Assembly (NCBI GenBank): GCA_013697915.1
Contig: JACCVY010000155.1
Span: 1-55,284 of the forward strand
Direction: 5' to 3'
Source of the DNA: Blastocatellia bacterium
GTDB taxonomy: Bacteria; Acidobacteriota; Blastocatellia; Pyrinomonadales; Pyrinomonadaceae
DNA length: 55,284 nucleotides
Shown here: one piece after another, positions 45,581 through 53,800 of the stretch
How positions within the stretch are numbered: the stretch's first letter is position 1
Layout of the letters: the number at the start of each line of letters is the position of its first letter
The notes under the pieces: model-generated
Told to the model about the DNA's origin: nothing
Databases searched by the model: none
The model's input: only the letters and a program-made list of their open reading frames with translations
Program-made: the position numbers and the translations under genes

Positions 45581-45601
45581 TATAATACCTAGTTGGGCGT
45601 C
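45581..45601 (+). promoter_or_regulatory. -10 box and cassette-like start sequence before the HEPN-like gene
   Basis: A consensus TATAAT stands at 45581-45586 inside the palindrome GGTATAATACC, so it can serve either strand. No -35 box at normal spacing is clear. GTTGGGC at 45592-45598, the core-site pattern GTTRRRY of integron cassettes, comes directly before the ATG. Confidence 0.4.
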
Positions 45602-46069
45602 ATGAAACGTAAGAAGTCACCAAAGCAACCGGTCTTGAGTCCGCGCCAGGTTTCAGCTCGAGTGTTTCGAAGGCTCAAGAGGTATGAAAAATTAAGCAGT
45701 CTTGAGGAATTCGCCATGTTCATGGGCAAGGCCCAGGTGCTGGAACTTGGTCTTAAATCACTGCTAATTCGTCTCTTCAATTACGATCCCGACCGTATTC
45801 AAAGGTGGACTCTTGGCCGAACAACCCGCGAGTTGAAGGACAACGGCCTTCGGGCCGACTTCATCGCTTTGCTAGAGGACTTCGTCGATTACCGGAACTA
45901 CATCGCTCACGAATACCTTGCAAACGAGGCGCTCCTCCGCCGCATTCTCCGCCGAGATATCGGCCGACTTGCACGAAAACACTTGGAGCGAGGAATATTT
46001 AAAGTTGAAGAGGCGATAGTCATTTACGATTGGCTTGAACAACACCGTGCTTGGGTGGCTACAGACTGA
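45602..46069 (+). CDS. HEPN-like protein
   Basis: ATG 45602 gives 155 residues. The middle has YRNYIAHEYL, which contains the R-x4-H motif (R-N-Y-I-A-H) of HEPN ribonuclease domains, set in an all-helical protein with helices at about 36-60, 70-85, 85-105 and 120-145. HEPN proteins often act as RNases in toxin-antitoxin pairs, but no MNT-type partner gene is adjacent. The gene is bounded by the 11-base inverted repeats GTTGGGCGTCA (45592-45602) and TGACGCCCAAC (46067-46077), like a single integron cassette. Function is inferred from one motif. Confidence 0.6.
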   Translation: MKRKKSPKQPVLSPRQVSARVFRRLKRYEKLSSLEEFAMFMGKAQVLELGLKSLLIRLFNYDPDRIQRWTLGRTTRELKDNGLRADFIALLEDFVDYRNYIAHEYLANEALLRRILRRDIGRLARKHLERGIFKVEEAIVIYDWLEQHRAWVATD

Positions 46070-46077
46070 CGCCCAAC
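46067..46077 (+). other. Half attC-like site after the HEPN-like gene
   Basis: TGACGCCCAAC starts within the HEPN stop codon and is the exact inverse of 45592-45602. GCCCAAC fits the RYYYAAC core of attC sites. The downstream GTTRRRY partner expected within about 150 bases is not seen, so the site is incomplete or the likeness is chance. Confidence 0.4.
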
Positions 46078-46110
46078 AAATCATTGGACTGCTTCAGGAA
46101 TTATAGAAAC

Positions 46111-46365
46111 ATGAGCTTAAAGAGAATAGAGCTAAAGGGACTGCGAGGGTTCGCTACAGTCCAGCATATGGCATCCACCCGATGCCCCTCCACTGTGCCT
46201 CTCATGGAATTTGAACGGCGGCGCGGGGGAGTGCCGGGCGTTCTCTTGCTTTTTCTGCACTTGGCTTCATTCTTAATTGGCACGCCGTTGGAATCGATTT
46301 ACATACTTCGCATGGAATACGACAAAGACAAAGTTGACGACCTGGTTCTTGCTATCCTGAGCTGA
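46111..46365 (+). pseudogene. Composite of gene remnants
   Basis: The frame of 84 codons begins MSLKRIELKGLRGFATVQHM, which resembles the first strand and helix of OLD/AAA15-type ATPases, but the P-loop that should follow is absent. Its end, MEYDKDKVDDLVLAIL, resembles the start of DUF6429-type proteins, cut short by a stop. The piece between is not recognisable. I read it as fused debris rather than a working gene; expression cannot be excluded. Confidence 0.35.
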
Positions 46366-46487
46366 CGGCGCAATTAGCATGTATCTCCTCCAAGGCTTGT
46401 CGCTGGCGGCGGTTCGTGCGTGCGCCCGTTGAAGGCCATCGTTCGGTGCTTCTACTGAATCAATTCTATGGTAAATTGTTAGTCATC

Positions 46488-46676
46488 ATGAGTACCGCAA
46501 AGCAGGAAGTCGAATCGTTGCTAAGTAAGTTGCCCGATGATTGCTCGCTTGAAGACATTCAGTATCATCTCTATGTGATCGAGAAGGTGCGTAAGGGGTT
46601 GGAGTCTGCAGATTCTCAGGGCACAGTCTCGCAGGACGAGGTTGAGCGGCGGGTTGGGAAATGGCTTACCGAGTAG
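46488..46676 (+). CDS. Antitoxin-like partner of ParE
   Basis: ATG 46488 gives a 62-residue acidic protein (EVESLLSKLPDDCSLEDIQY, HLYVIEKVRKGLE). It belongs by look to the short antitoxins that precede RelE/ParE toxins, with a C-terminal EVERRVGKWL helix likely to bind the toxin. It overlaps the toxin gene by 16 bases. No DNA-binding fold is obvious in so short a protein, so self-regulation may be weak or absent. Confidence 0.75.
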   Translation: MSTAKQEVESLLSKLPDDCSLEDIQYHLYVIEKVRKGLESADSQGTVSQDEVERRVGKWLTE

Positions 46677-47005
46677 CGTGGTCTCCACGAGCTGTCGAAG
46701 ATCTGGAAGCAATAGCAGAATACGTTTCCGCTGACTCTGCCGCCTATGCTAGCGCAGTATTAAGGACGATTCTCAACACCGCACGCAACCTTTCCAATTT
46801 CCCACACTCGGGTCGCGTAGTTCCTGAAATAGACGATGAAAGCATTCGAGAGTGGTTCGCTTACAGCTATCGAGTCATCTACAGGATTGAAGAAGAGGGA
46901 ATTACAATCGCTGCAGTAGTGCATGGCCGACGGCTTTTAGATTTGTGCTGCGATGTCCTCGCCATCGGCGCCCCGAGCAACGACTTGCAGCTGACGGCGG
47001 GATAG
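46661..47005 (+). CDS. parE: RelE/ParE-family toxin
   Basis: ATG 46661 overlaps the antitoxin gene by 16 bases. The 114-residue product is a typical ParE-like fold: AYRVAWSPRAVEDLEAIAEY, LSNFPHSGRVVPEIDDESIR, then YRVIYRIEEEGITIAAVVHGRRLL. Stable maintenance and growth-arrest roles are known for the family. The normal fold should end near residue 98; the tail DVLAIGAPSNDLQLTAG is extra and is encoded by a palindromic sequence that also holds the stop codon. The pair stands in an accessory patch. Confidence 0.85.
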   Translation: MAYRVAWSPRAVEDLEAIAEYVSADSAAYASAVLRTILNTARNLSNFPHSGRVVPEIDDESIREWFAYSYRVIYRIEEEGITIAAVVHGRRLLDLCCDVLAIGAPSNDLQLTAG

Positions 47006-47064
47006 CATTCTTCCCAAGTGACCTTGTTCGTTATTGCCTGAATGCTAATCGCGCGCGGCAGCTG
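46988..47064 (+). repeat. Imperfect palindrome overlapping the parE stop codon
   Basis: CAGCTGACGGCGGGATAGCA (start 46988, continuing TTC) and its imperfect inverse at 47040-47064 (GAATGCTAATCGCGCGCGGC, then AGCTG) flank a 29-base loop. The parE stop (47003-47005) lies in the left arm. The word GCTGACGGCG recurs at 46361-46370, before the toxin-antitoxin pair, again followed within a few bases by TAGCAT. The form resembles a recombination or cassette tail but lacks the classic attC cores. Confidence 0.5.
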
Positions 47065-47112
47065 AACGCCAGCGTCAGACGAAAATGGAAGATTAACCGG
47101 AAAGGGCTTGGA

Positions 47113-48033
47113 ATGAAGAGAAGTAGAATCGTCGGTGTAGCCGTTAGTATTATGTTGGCTCTTGCAACAGCGAGCGCCCAGGAAATCACTATCGTCAGCA
47201 ATGTGCTTGGACCGGAGGGTCCACTGTCTGTTGATGGCAATCTTTACTATGTTGCGTGGACCACTAGCACGTTGTCGAAGTGGGATGGCAGAACGACCAC
47301 GGTGCTGAACCACACTCCCGGTTGCGGACACAATGGGTTGGCGCTCACGAAACAGAAGACTTTCCTGCTGGCGTGTGACGACGAACACGGCGCAATCCTT
47401 GAACTCGACCTGGCGGGAAAAGAACTGCGCCGCTGGGAGGTTGACAGCAACGGTCACAAGCTGGACGGTGGCATAAACGATATCGTCATAACAGCTAACG
47501 GCGGCGCATACGCCACGCTTTCTGGTCCCTTCGTCAATCCTCCGGTCGCCGTGATGGGAAAGATTCTCTATCTTGCGCCCGGCAGTCAGAAATGGGTCGA
47601 GGTGGCGGACGATCTCAACTACGCCAACGGCCTCGGTGTTTCACTTGACCAGAAGACTCTATATGTCAGCGAAACCGTGGGAAACTGCATACTGAAGTTC
47701 ACGATAAACGGCGACGGCTCTTTGAGTCGTAGATCGAATTTTGCTCTGCTAAACCTTCTCACACCGAATAAGATCAATTCCTGGTGGATTGGACCTGACA
47801 GCATGAAGATCGACAGCAACGGTAATATGTATGTTGCCCAATTGTATGGCGGCAAGATATTGAAGCTATCGCCCGCTGGAAAGCTGCTACACATATTTGA
47901 AATCGCTGCGGGTACCGGCACGACAAACGTCGCATTCGGTGAAGGCGAGAGAGATTTATACGTGACCGTAGTAAGGGATCTAAATGACCCGGAGGCAAGG
48001 GGCAGTATCGTTAAGATCCGAAATACCAAGTAA
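47113..48033 (+). CDS. Exported SMP-30/gluconolactonase-like beta-propeller protein
   Basis: ATG 47113 is taken as start, giving 306 residues with a signal peptide (1-22, MKRSRIVGVAVSIMLALATA). The body reads as a six-bladed propeller of the SMP-30/LRE type: EGPLSVDGNLYYV, GHNGLALTKQKTFLLACDD, DGGINDIVITANGGAYATLS, ANGLGVSLDQKTLYVSETVG and DSMKIDSNGNMYVAQLYGGK. The family holds calcium-dependent lactonases; the glutamate, asparagines and aspartate of the metal site (EGP, ND, NG, D-S-M-K) are present. The substrate is unknown. Confidence 0.8.
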   Translation: MKRSRIVGVAVSIMLALATASAQEITIVSNVLGPEGPLSVDGNLYYVAWTTSTLSKWDGRTTTVLNHTPGCGHNGLALTKQKTFLLACDDEHGAILELDLAGKELRRWEVDSNGHKLDGGINDIVITANGGAYATLSGPFVNPPVAVMGKILYLAPGSQKWVEVADDLNYANGLGVSLDQKTLYVSETVGNCILKFTINGDGSLSRRSNFALLNLLTPNKINSWWIGPDSMKIDSNGNMYVAQLYGGKILKLSPAGKLLHIFEIAAGTGTTNVAFGEGERDLYVTVVRDLNDPEARGSIVKIRNTK

Positions 48034-48046
48034 TCTAGTGAGCCTG

Positions 48047-48200
48047 TTGTCCGATAAGCTTCAGCTTGTCGCTGGGGAAGAACGACAAACTAAAGGAGTC
48101 TCTGAACAAGTTGGTGAAAAGTTTGCACTGAGCCCGCTTCGCGGGCTCAATACAAATTATTCATTGCCTTAACCAGAGCTTCCTAAAGTTTATCGGACAA
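48047..48200. repeat. Palindromic intergenic element
   Basis: TTGTCCGATAA (48047-48057) and its exact inverse TTATCGGACAA (48190-48200) bound a 154-base piece. Inside, GAGCCCGCTTCGCGGGCTC (48130-48148) is a perfect hairpin, and CAGAGCTTCCTAAAGT (48175-48190) repeats, inverted, the text at 30153-30170. The rest of the gap to 48305 shows no gene. Confidence 0.7.
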
Positions 48201-48305
48201 TTCATGCCGCTCGTCGACGCGAACCCAATCTGAAAAACATTCGCCGCAAACACAAGACAACGGCGAGACAAACGACTGTTACCTTCAAGTGAAGGAATTC
48301 AAATA

Positions 48306-48715
48306 ATGGACATCAAGAGAAGCGGCTCACAGCCTTTCGGCAAGGGCCCTGCCGAGTATTTCACCGGCACTGTACGGCTTGACCCCACTGAACCAGGCGC
48401 CCGCTCCCGCGCGCGTGCTCGCCGTCAGTGTCACGTTCGAGCCCGGCTCTCGGACGGCGTGGCAACACACATCCGCTGGGGCAGACCCTGATCGTCAAGT
48501 CGGGGTGTGGATGGGTTCAAAGCGAGGGCGGTCCAAAAGAGGAGATTCGGCCGGGCGACGTGGTTTGGTGCCCGCCGGGTGAGAAGCATTGGCACGGAGC
48601 CACGGCAACCACAGCGATGACGCACATCGCCATTGTGGAACAGCTCGACGGCAACACCGTCGAATGGATGGAAAAAGTCAGCGACGAACCAGTATCAAGC
48701 CTAATTGAATGTTAA
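48306..48715 (+). pseudogene. Cupin-domain protein, frameshifted twice
   Basis: ATG 48306 opens MDIKRSGSQPFGKGPAEYFT in the first frame. Near 48381 the reading passes to a second frame ([20 protein letters not shown]), and near 48463 to a third ([20 protein letters not shown], then [18 protein letters not shown]) that ends at 48715. One extra C in a CCCC run and one extra A in GGCAAC explain both shifts. Rejoined, the protein is about 136 residues with both cupin motifs and their histidines (H-T-H and K-H-W-H). Small cupins of this kind include hydroxynitrile-lyase-like and decarboxylase-linked enzymes. As read, it is not functional. Confidence 0.8.
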
Positions 48716-48774
48716 ATAGGAAGACGCGGGTTCAAGTTTTGAAGTGAACTGGTGTGGAAATCTACCCGCTTTTT

Positions 48775-48950
48775 ACCGCGAAGCGGTTGAGCCTAATAGC
48801 CCAGGGTTGACGCGCGACAGCGGGGCTACCCTGGGATCGGTGGTGCACCACGACGCAACCCCAATGGGGGTTGTGTCCTCTTTGTAACTCCTTACCCAAC
48901 GTACCCGCTACGCGGCAACGTTGGGCTATAGGGGGTAACCGCTTCGCGGT
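48775..48950. repeat. 176-base palindrome-rich element with 14-base inverted ends
   Basis: ACCGCGAAGCGGTT (48775-48788) and AACCGCTTCGCGGT (48937-48950) are exact inverses and each is itself a hairpin. Internal inverted pairs include AGCCCAGGGTTG with CTACCCTGGG, and CCCAACGT with AACGTTGGG. In the minus sense one frame reads QPWAIRLNRFAV, a text often seen in spurious proteins of bacteria that carry this repeat type. The gap around it (48716-49069) has no gene; nothing else was seen. Confidence 0.75.
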
Positions 48951-49069
48951 ATAGTCTCGAAAAATGACCTCTTGCACTTCTAATCTGAATTCAGGAAACA
49001 CGAATTATGAGCAGAGTTTGTTTTATTACCCCGCATGGTTGTTTGTTCTAAAAATAGGAGCATAAATTC

Positions 49070-50128
49070 ATGTGCAACGCAAAAGCCTACTCTGCTGCGA
49101 GCGAGAGATCTCCGATGGCTCCAGCCACGATTCCGCGGCGCGATCCGACCGAACACGACGTTCAGATTGAAATCCTGTTCTGTGGTATCTGCCACTCCGA
49201 CCTCCATTCGGTGCGTAACGAGTGGAGTGAGTTCATGCCAACCGTCTACCCGATTGTCCCGGGCCATGAAATCGTCGGTCGTGTTACGAAGGTCGGCGCG
49301 GCAGTTACCAAGTACAAACCCGGCGACCAGGCCGCTGTTGGCTGCATGGTCGACTCAGACCGGACCTGCGCCCAGTGCCGAGCTGGCTTTGAGCAGTTCT
49401 GCGCGAATATGACTCTCACCTTCAACTCGGCGGACAAGCATCTCGGAGGCGTCACTTATGGTGGATACTCCGAGAGCATCGTCGTCGATGAACGGTTTGT
49501 GCTGCGTGTGCCGTCGAACCTCGATCTCGCCGGAGCGGCGCCGCTGCTTTGCGCCGGTATCACAACCTACTCCCCCCTACGTCACTGGGGCGTCACAGAA
49601 GGCAAGAAAGTTGGCGTCGTCGGTCTCGGCGGATTGGGTCACATGGGCGTGAAGTTTGCTCATGCGTTCGGTGCCCACGTCGTCGTCTTCACTACTTCAC
49701 CTGAAAAGAAGGAAGATGCGCTACGCCTCGGCGCGGACGAAGTCGTCGTTTCTCGCAACGCCAACGAGATGGAGAAGCACGCCGGCAGCTTCGACTTCAT
49801 TCTCGACACTGCCTCAGCAGTCCACGACATTAATGCCTATCTCAACCTGCTCGCGCGCGACGGCAACATCACGCTTGTCGGCGCGCCGCCAAAGCCTCTC
49901 GCAGTTTTGGCATTCGCGCTAATTGGAGGGCGGCGCAGTCTGTCCGGATCGAACATCGGCGGCATTGCCGAGACCCAGGAGATGCTCGATTTCTGCGGCG
50001 AACACAACATCACCGCTGACGTGGAAGTCATCCCGATCCAGATGGTCAACGAAGCCTACGAGCGACTGCTCAAGTCTGATGTGAAGTATCGCTTCTGTAT
50101 CGATATGGCCTCGCTAAAATCTGAGTAG
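49070..50128 (+). CDS. Zinc-dependent alcohol dehydrogenase, cinnamyl-alcohol/YahK type
   Basis: ATG 49070 follows AGGAG. The 352-residue medium-chain dehydrogenase has the catalytic zinc ligands in FCGICHSDLH and PGHEIVGRV, the structural zinc cysteines in CMVDSDRTCAQCRAGFEQFC, and the Rossmann motif VGVVGLGGLGHMGVKFAHAF with a following TTSPEKK that suggests NADP(H). Wording matches the CAD/YahK subgroup, which reduces a wide range of aldehydes. It stands alone between repeat-rich gaps, so no pathway is implied. Confidence 0.92.
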   Translation: MCNAKAYSAASERSPMAPATIPRRDPTEHDVQIEILFCGICHSDLHSVRNEWSEFMPTVYPIVPGHEIVGRVTKVGAAVTKYKPGDQAAVGCMVDSDRTCAQCRAGFEQFCANMTLTFNSADKHLGGVTYGGYSESIVVDERFVLRVPSNLDLAGAAPLLCAGITTYSPLRHWGVTEGKKVGVVGLGGLGHMGVKFAHAFGAHVVVFTTSPEKKEDALRLGADEVVVSRNANEMEKHAGSFDFILDTASAVHDINAYLNLLARDGNITLVGAPPKPLAVLAFALIGGRRSLSGSNIGGIAETQEMLDFCGEHNITADVEVIPIQMVNEAYERLLKSDVKYRFCIDMASLKSE

Positions 50129-50317
50129 TCGGAACGCCAGGGGCTCGGAAAGCGAATCACACTGAGCGATGCGGAGCTATGAATGAGGCGTTGCGCGTTG
50201 CGCGTTCAGCGTTCATCATTCACACTTGGTTTTAAGCCGTCCCAGCAAGCCGGGCGTTCGGCGTTCCACTGAAATCAAAAGTCGAGTTGTTAACCCTAAA
50301 CAAATGGACAAAAAACT

Positions 50318-50677
50318 GTGAAAATTGTGGGAGCTCTCTTAATTGTCGTTGGCGTTGTGGCCTTGCTGATAGGCGTGGTCGCCTGTGTCAGTACTTTTAC
50401 CTCGGATTACGCATCATCAACTTGCGAGAAAGCCGCGAACGATAAAAAAGCGTTTGCCGAAGCAAGAGAGAAATGCGGCAGTACTGCGTCAGAATGTTAC
50501 AAACAAGCGACTTTAGGGTTGGCTACTGAGGACGATTGCGACAATAAAAAGGCGTTCATGACAAAACAATTAGTCATGAGTATTGTGCCTGTGGTAATCG
50601 GGGCTTTACTGTTTATGGTGGGAGCGCTGTTGCTGATCGTCGGCTTTTTCAGGGGGCGCAAAAAAGCAATAGCTTAA
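50318..50677 (+). CDS. Small membrane protein with a cysteine-rich periplasmic loop
   Basis: A GTG at 50318 begins a 119-residue protein with two membrane helices (about 3-30 and 86-112). The loop between them has five cysteines or near-cysteine positions (STCEKAANDKKAFAEAREKC, GSTASECYKQ, EDDCDNKK), enough for disulfides outside the membrane. A basic end (FRGRKKAIA) points to the cytoplasm. I do not recognise the family. The gaps before and after it hold short GCGTTGCGCGTT and GTTCCGCGTTCCGC repeats. Confidence 0.55.
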   Translation: MKIVGALLIVVGVVALLIGVVACVSTFTSDYASSTCEKAANDKKAFAEAREKCGSTASECYKQATLGLATEDDCDNKKAFMTKQLVMSIVPVVIGALLFMVGALLLIVGFFRGRKKAIA

Positions 50678-50740
50678 AAGCGTTTTCCTGAAACAGTAAC
50701 GTCGAACAAATCGTTGAACCGGAGGGAAAAAGCAACGATG

Positions 50741-50788
50741 AAGGCGGAACGATGAATCGCGTGTTCCGCGTTCCGCATTCATGATTCA
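50741..50788. repeat. Short inverted repeat before the second VPS10/BNR gene
   Basis: ATGAATCGCG at 50752 and GCATTCATGATTC near 50775-50787 surround GTTCCGCGTTCCGC. A related form (ATGAATGAGGCGTTGCGCGT to CGTTCATCATTCAC) lies at about 50180-50223. Because the repeat reaches past an in-frame ATG at 50781, that ATG is an unlikely start for the following gene. Confidence 0.5.
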
Positions 50789-50828
50789 CTTGCTTTCAGC
50801 CGCCCGTTCTAAATCGAATTCATCCCCC

Positions 50829-53800
50829 ATGAATCGTCGTATGAAAAACTGCTGCATCCTTTTCGCGATCGCCATTCTCGCGTCTCCAGTTTTCGCACAA
50901 CAACGCATAGCCGACAATTACTTCTCCGCCATGCAGTGGCGCTGCATCGGGCCTCATCGAGGCGGGCGCGTACTCGCAGTTTCAGGAGTGCGCGGCCAAC
51001 CGAACACATTTTATTTCGGAGCTGTAGGCGGCGGCGTTTGGAAAACTACCGACGCTGGTCAAACATGGCTGCCAATTTTCGATAGCCAACCAGTCGCCTC
51101 GATTGGCGCACTCGCTGTTTCTACTTCAAATCCGGAAGTAATCTACGTTGGTAGCGGCGAGGCCGACATGCGTTCGGACATCTCGCTCGGCAACGGTGTT
51201 TATAAGTCAACCGATGCCGGCCAAACCTGGAGCTATCTCGGGCTTCACGACACGCGCCAGATCGGCCGCATTCTAATTGATCCAAAAAATCCGAACACTG
51301 TTCTGGTAGCTGCGCTCGGCCATGGGTTTGGTCCCAACACTGAGCGCGGTGTTATTCGTTCGACTGATGGCGGGAAAAGTTGGACCAGGGTCCTATACAA
51401 AGATGAAAACACCGGAGCAATCGATCTTGTATTCGATCCTGACAACTCGCGAACAGTTTATGCGAGCCTTTGGAATGCGCGCCGAGTTGCGTGGAATGCG
51501 TATCCGCCGGTGACTGGACCGGGGGGTGGACTCTACAAATCAACTGACGGCGGCGAAACCTGGAAACAAATTACTGGAGCCGGCTTTCCCACCGGAAAAG
51601 TCGGACGGATCGGTATCGATGTACCTGCGGGACAACATGGCAAACGCATCTATGCACTCGTCGATGCCGGCGCAGAAAGTGGTTTGTACGTTTCTGACGA
51701 TGCGGGACAAAGTTGGACGCTCGTCAGCGTCGAGCCACGCATTCTCAGCCGCGGTTGGTATTTTGGTGAAGTGCGCAGCGACCCAAAGAACCCGGATGTC
51801 GTTTACGTTTCCAATGTTTCACTTTACCGATCACTCGACGGCGGTAAAACATTCAAGGCCTTTCGCGGCGCGCCGGGCGGCGACGATTATCATTCGCTCT
51901 GGATCGATCCTGAAAATCCGCAGCGCATGATTTCGGGCGTGGACCAGGGGACAATTATTACTCTGAACGGTGGTCAGACGTGGAGCAGTTGGTACAACCA
52001 ACCAACGGCGCAGTTTTATCACGTCGCTGTTGATAATCAATTTCCCTATTGGGTATACGGCGCCCAGCAGGACAGCGGCTCGGCAGCGGTCGCCAGCCGT
52101 AGCGACTATGGCCAAATCACATTTCGGGACTGGCATCCGATCGGCGCGGACGAAAGTGGTTACATTCTGCCCGATCCGGTGAATCCGCAAATTGTCTACG
52201 GCGGCAGCACAGGTCGCAACCTTTCGCGTTTTGATACGCGCACCGGGCAATCTCAGGACATCTCGCCGACGCCGGCGGAGATTGGCAACTGGATCACGCA
52301 TCGATATCCGTGGACCTCGGCGATCGCGATTTCCTTTCAACCGCCGCGCGCACTCTATCATGCGTCGCAATTTCTCTTTCGCAGCGCCGATGGCGGACAC
52401 AGTTGGAAAATGATTAGCCCTGACCTGACTCTGCGACCTGGCGAAAAAGAAGCAGAGGCTAAGGGCGTCATTTACACAATCGCTCCTTCGCCGCGGGCTG
52501 CAGGAACAATCTGGATCGGAACGGACAACGGCCTGGTCCATTTAACGCTTGACGAAGGTAAGACGTGGAAGGAAGTATCACCGAAAGGACCAGGGCCGTG
52601 GAGCATGATCAGTTTGATCGATGCGTCTCCACATGATGCGGCAACCGCTTATGTGGCGATCGATCGGCATCAGATGGACGACATCAAGCCATACGCTTAT
52701 CGCACGCGGGATTTCGGCAGGACCTGGACGAAGATTACGAATGGAATTCCCGACAATACTTATGTTCATGTCGTGCGCGAAGATCCGGTGCGCAAAGGTT
52801 TGCTGTTTGCCGGCACTGAAACCGGGGTCTTTGTCTCATTCAACGACGGAGACGACTGGCAACCATTGCAAATGAATCTGCCGGTAGCTTCTGTGCGAGA
52901 CCTGGTAATCAAGGATAACGATCTGGTCATTGCAACGCATGGGCGCTCATTCTGGATCCTCGACGACATTTCGCCATTCCGAGAACTTAACGCGGCGGTG
53001 TCTGCCGAAGTCGCACATCTTTTTCGACCGGCTGCCGCAATTCGCATAAGAAAAAATGTAGGACACGACACGCCGTTACCGCTGGAAACGCCTGCCGGAA
53101 AGAATCCGCCTGCCGGCGCAGTCATCGACTTCAGTTTGAAGTCCGTACCGGCGGGCGAGGTTACGCTCGAAATTCTGGATGCGCGCGGAGTCTTAGTTAG
53201 AAGATATTCAACCAATGATCAGCAGCGAGCGCTTGACGAGTCGCAGCCGTTTCCGACTTACTGGTTTCGACCGCCGTTTCCATTGTCAAAGAAGATTGGC
53301 ATGAACCGTTTTGTGTGGGACCTGCGTTATGAACGACCTCCCGCGCTGCGTTACGGCTACAGCATTAGCATAGCCTACGGTGAAGACGCGATCATGGTCC
53401 CGGAAGGACCACTCGTTTCACCCGGCAGCTATCAAGTTAAACTCACTGTTGCCGGGCGCAGTTACACGGCGCCAATCGAAGTTAAAATGGACCCGCGAGT
53501 CAAAGTTGCGCCGCTCGCGCTGACTCAACAGCTTGTTCTTGAAAAGCAAATCGTCGAGGCAATGAATCAGAACTTTGCGGCTGTCCAGCAGATTCGCAAC
53601 TTGCGCGATCAATTGAAAACGATACTGAGTCAGACAAAACCGGGAACCGCCGATGCGGCAATCGCTGAAGCCGCCGGCACGCTCGACAAGAAAGCTGCCG
53701 GGCTGATCGCCGTCGAAGAACAGTATCCGCCGGTGGGAGTTGTTTCGGTAGCATCAGTCAATGGCGCGCTCGGCTCGCTGTTGGGGTCAGTTGAAAGTGC

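Noticed and set aside
46111-46365. Working ATPase or DUF6429 gene
   Set aside because: The P-loop and most of both families are missing; only the first residues of each remain.
48782-48980. Minus-strand small protein containing QPWAIRLNRFAV
   Set aside because: It is the translation of the 176-base repeat element, not a conserved gene.
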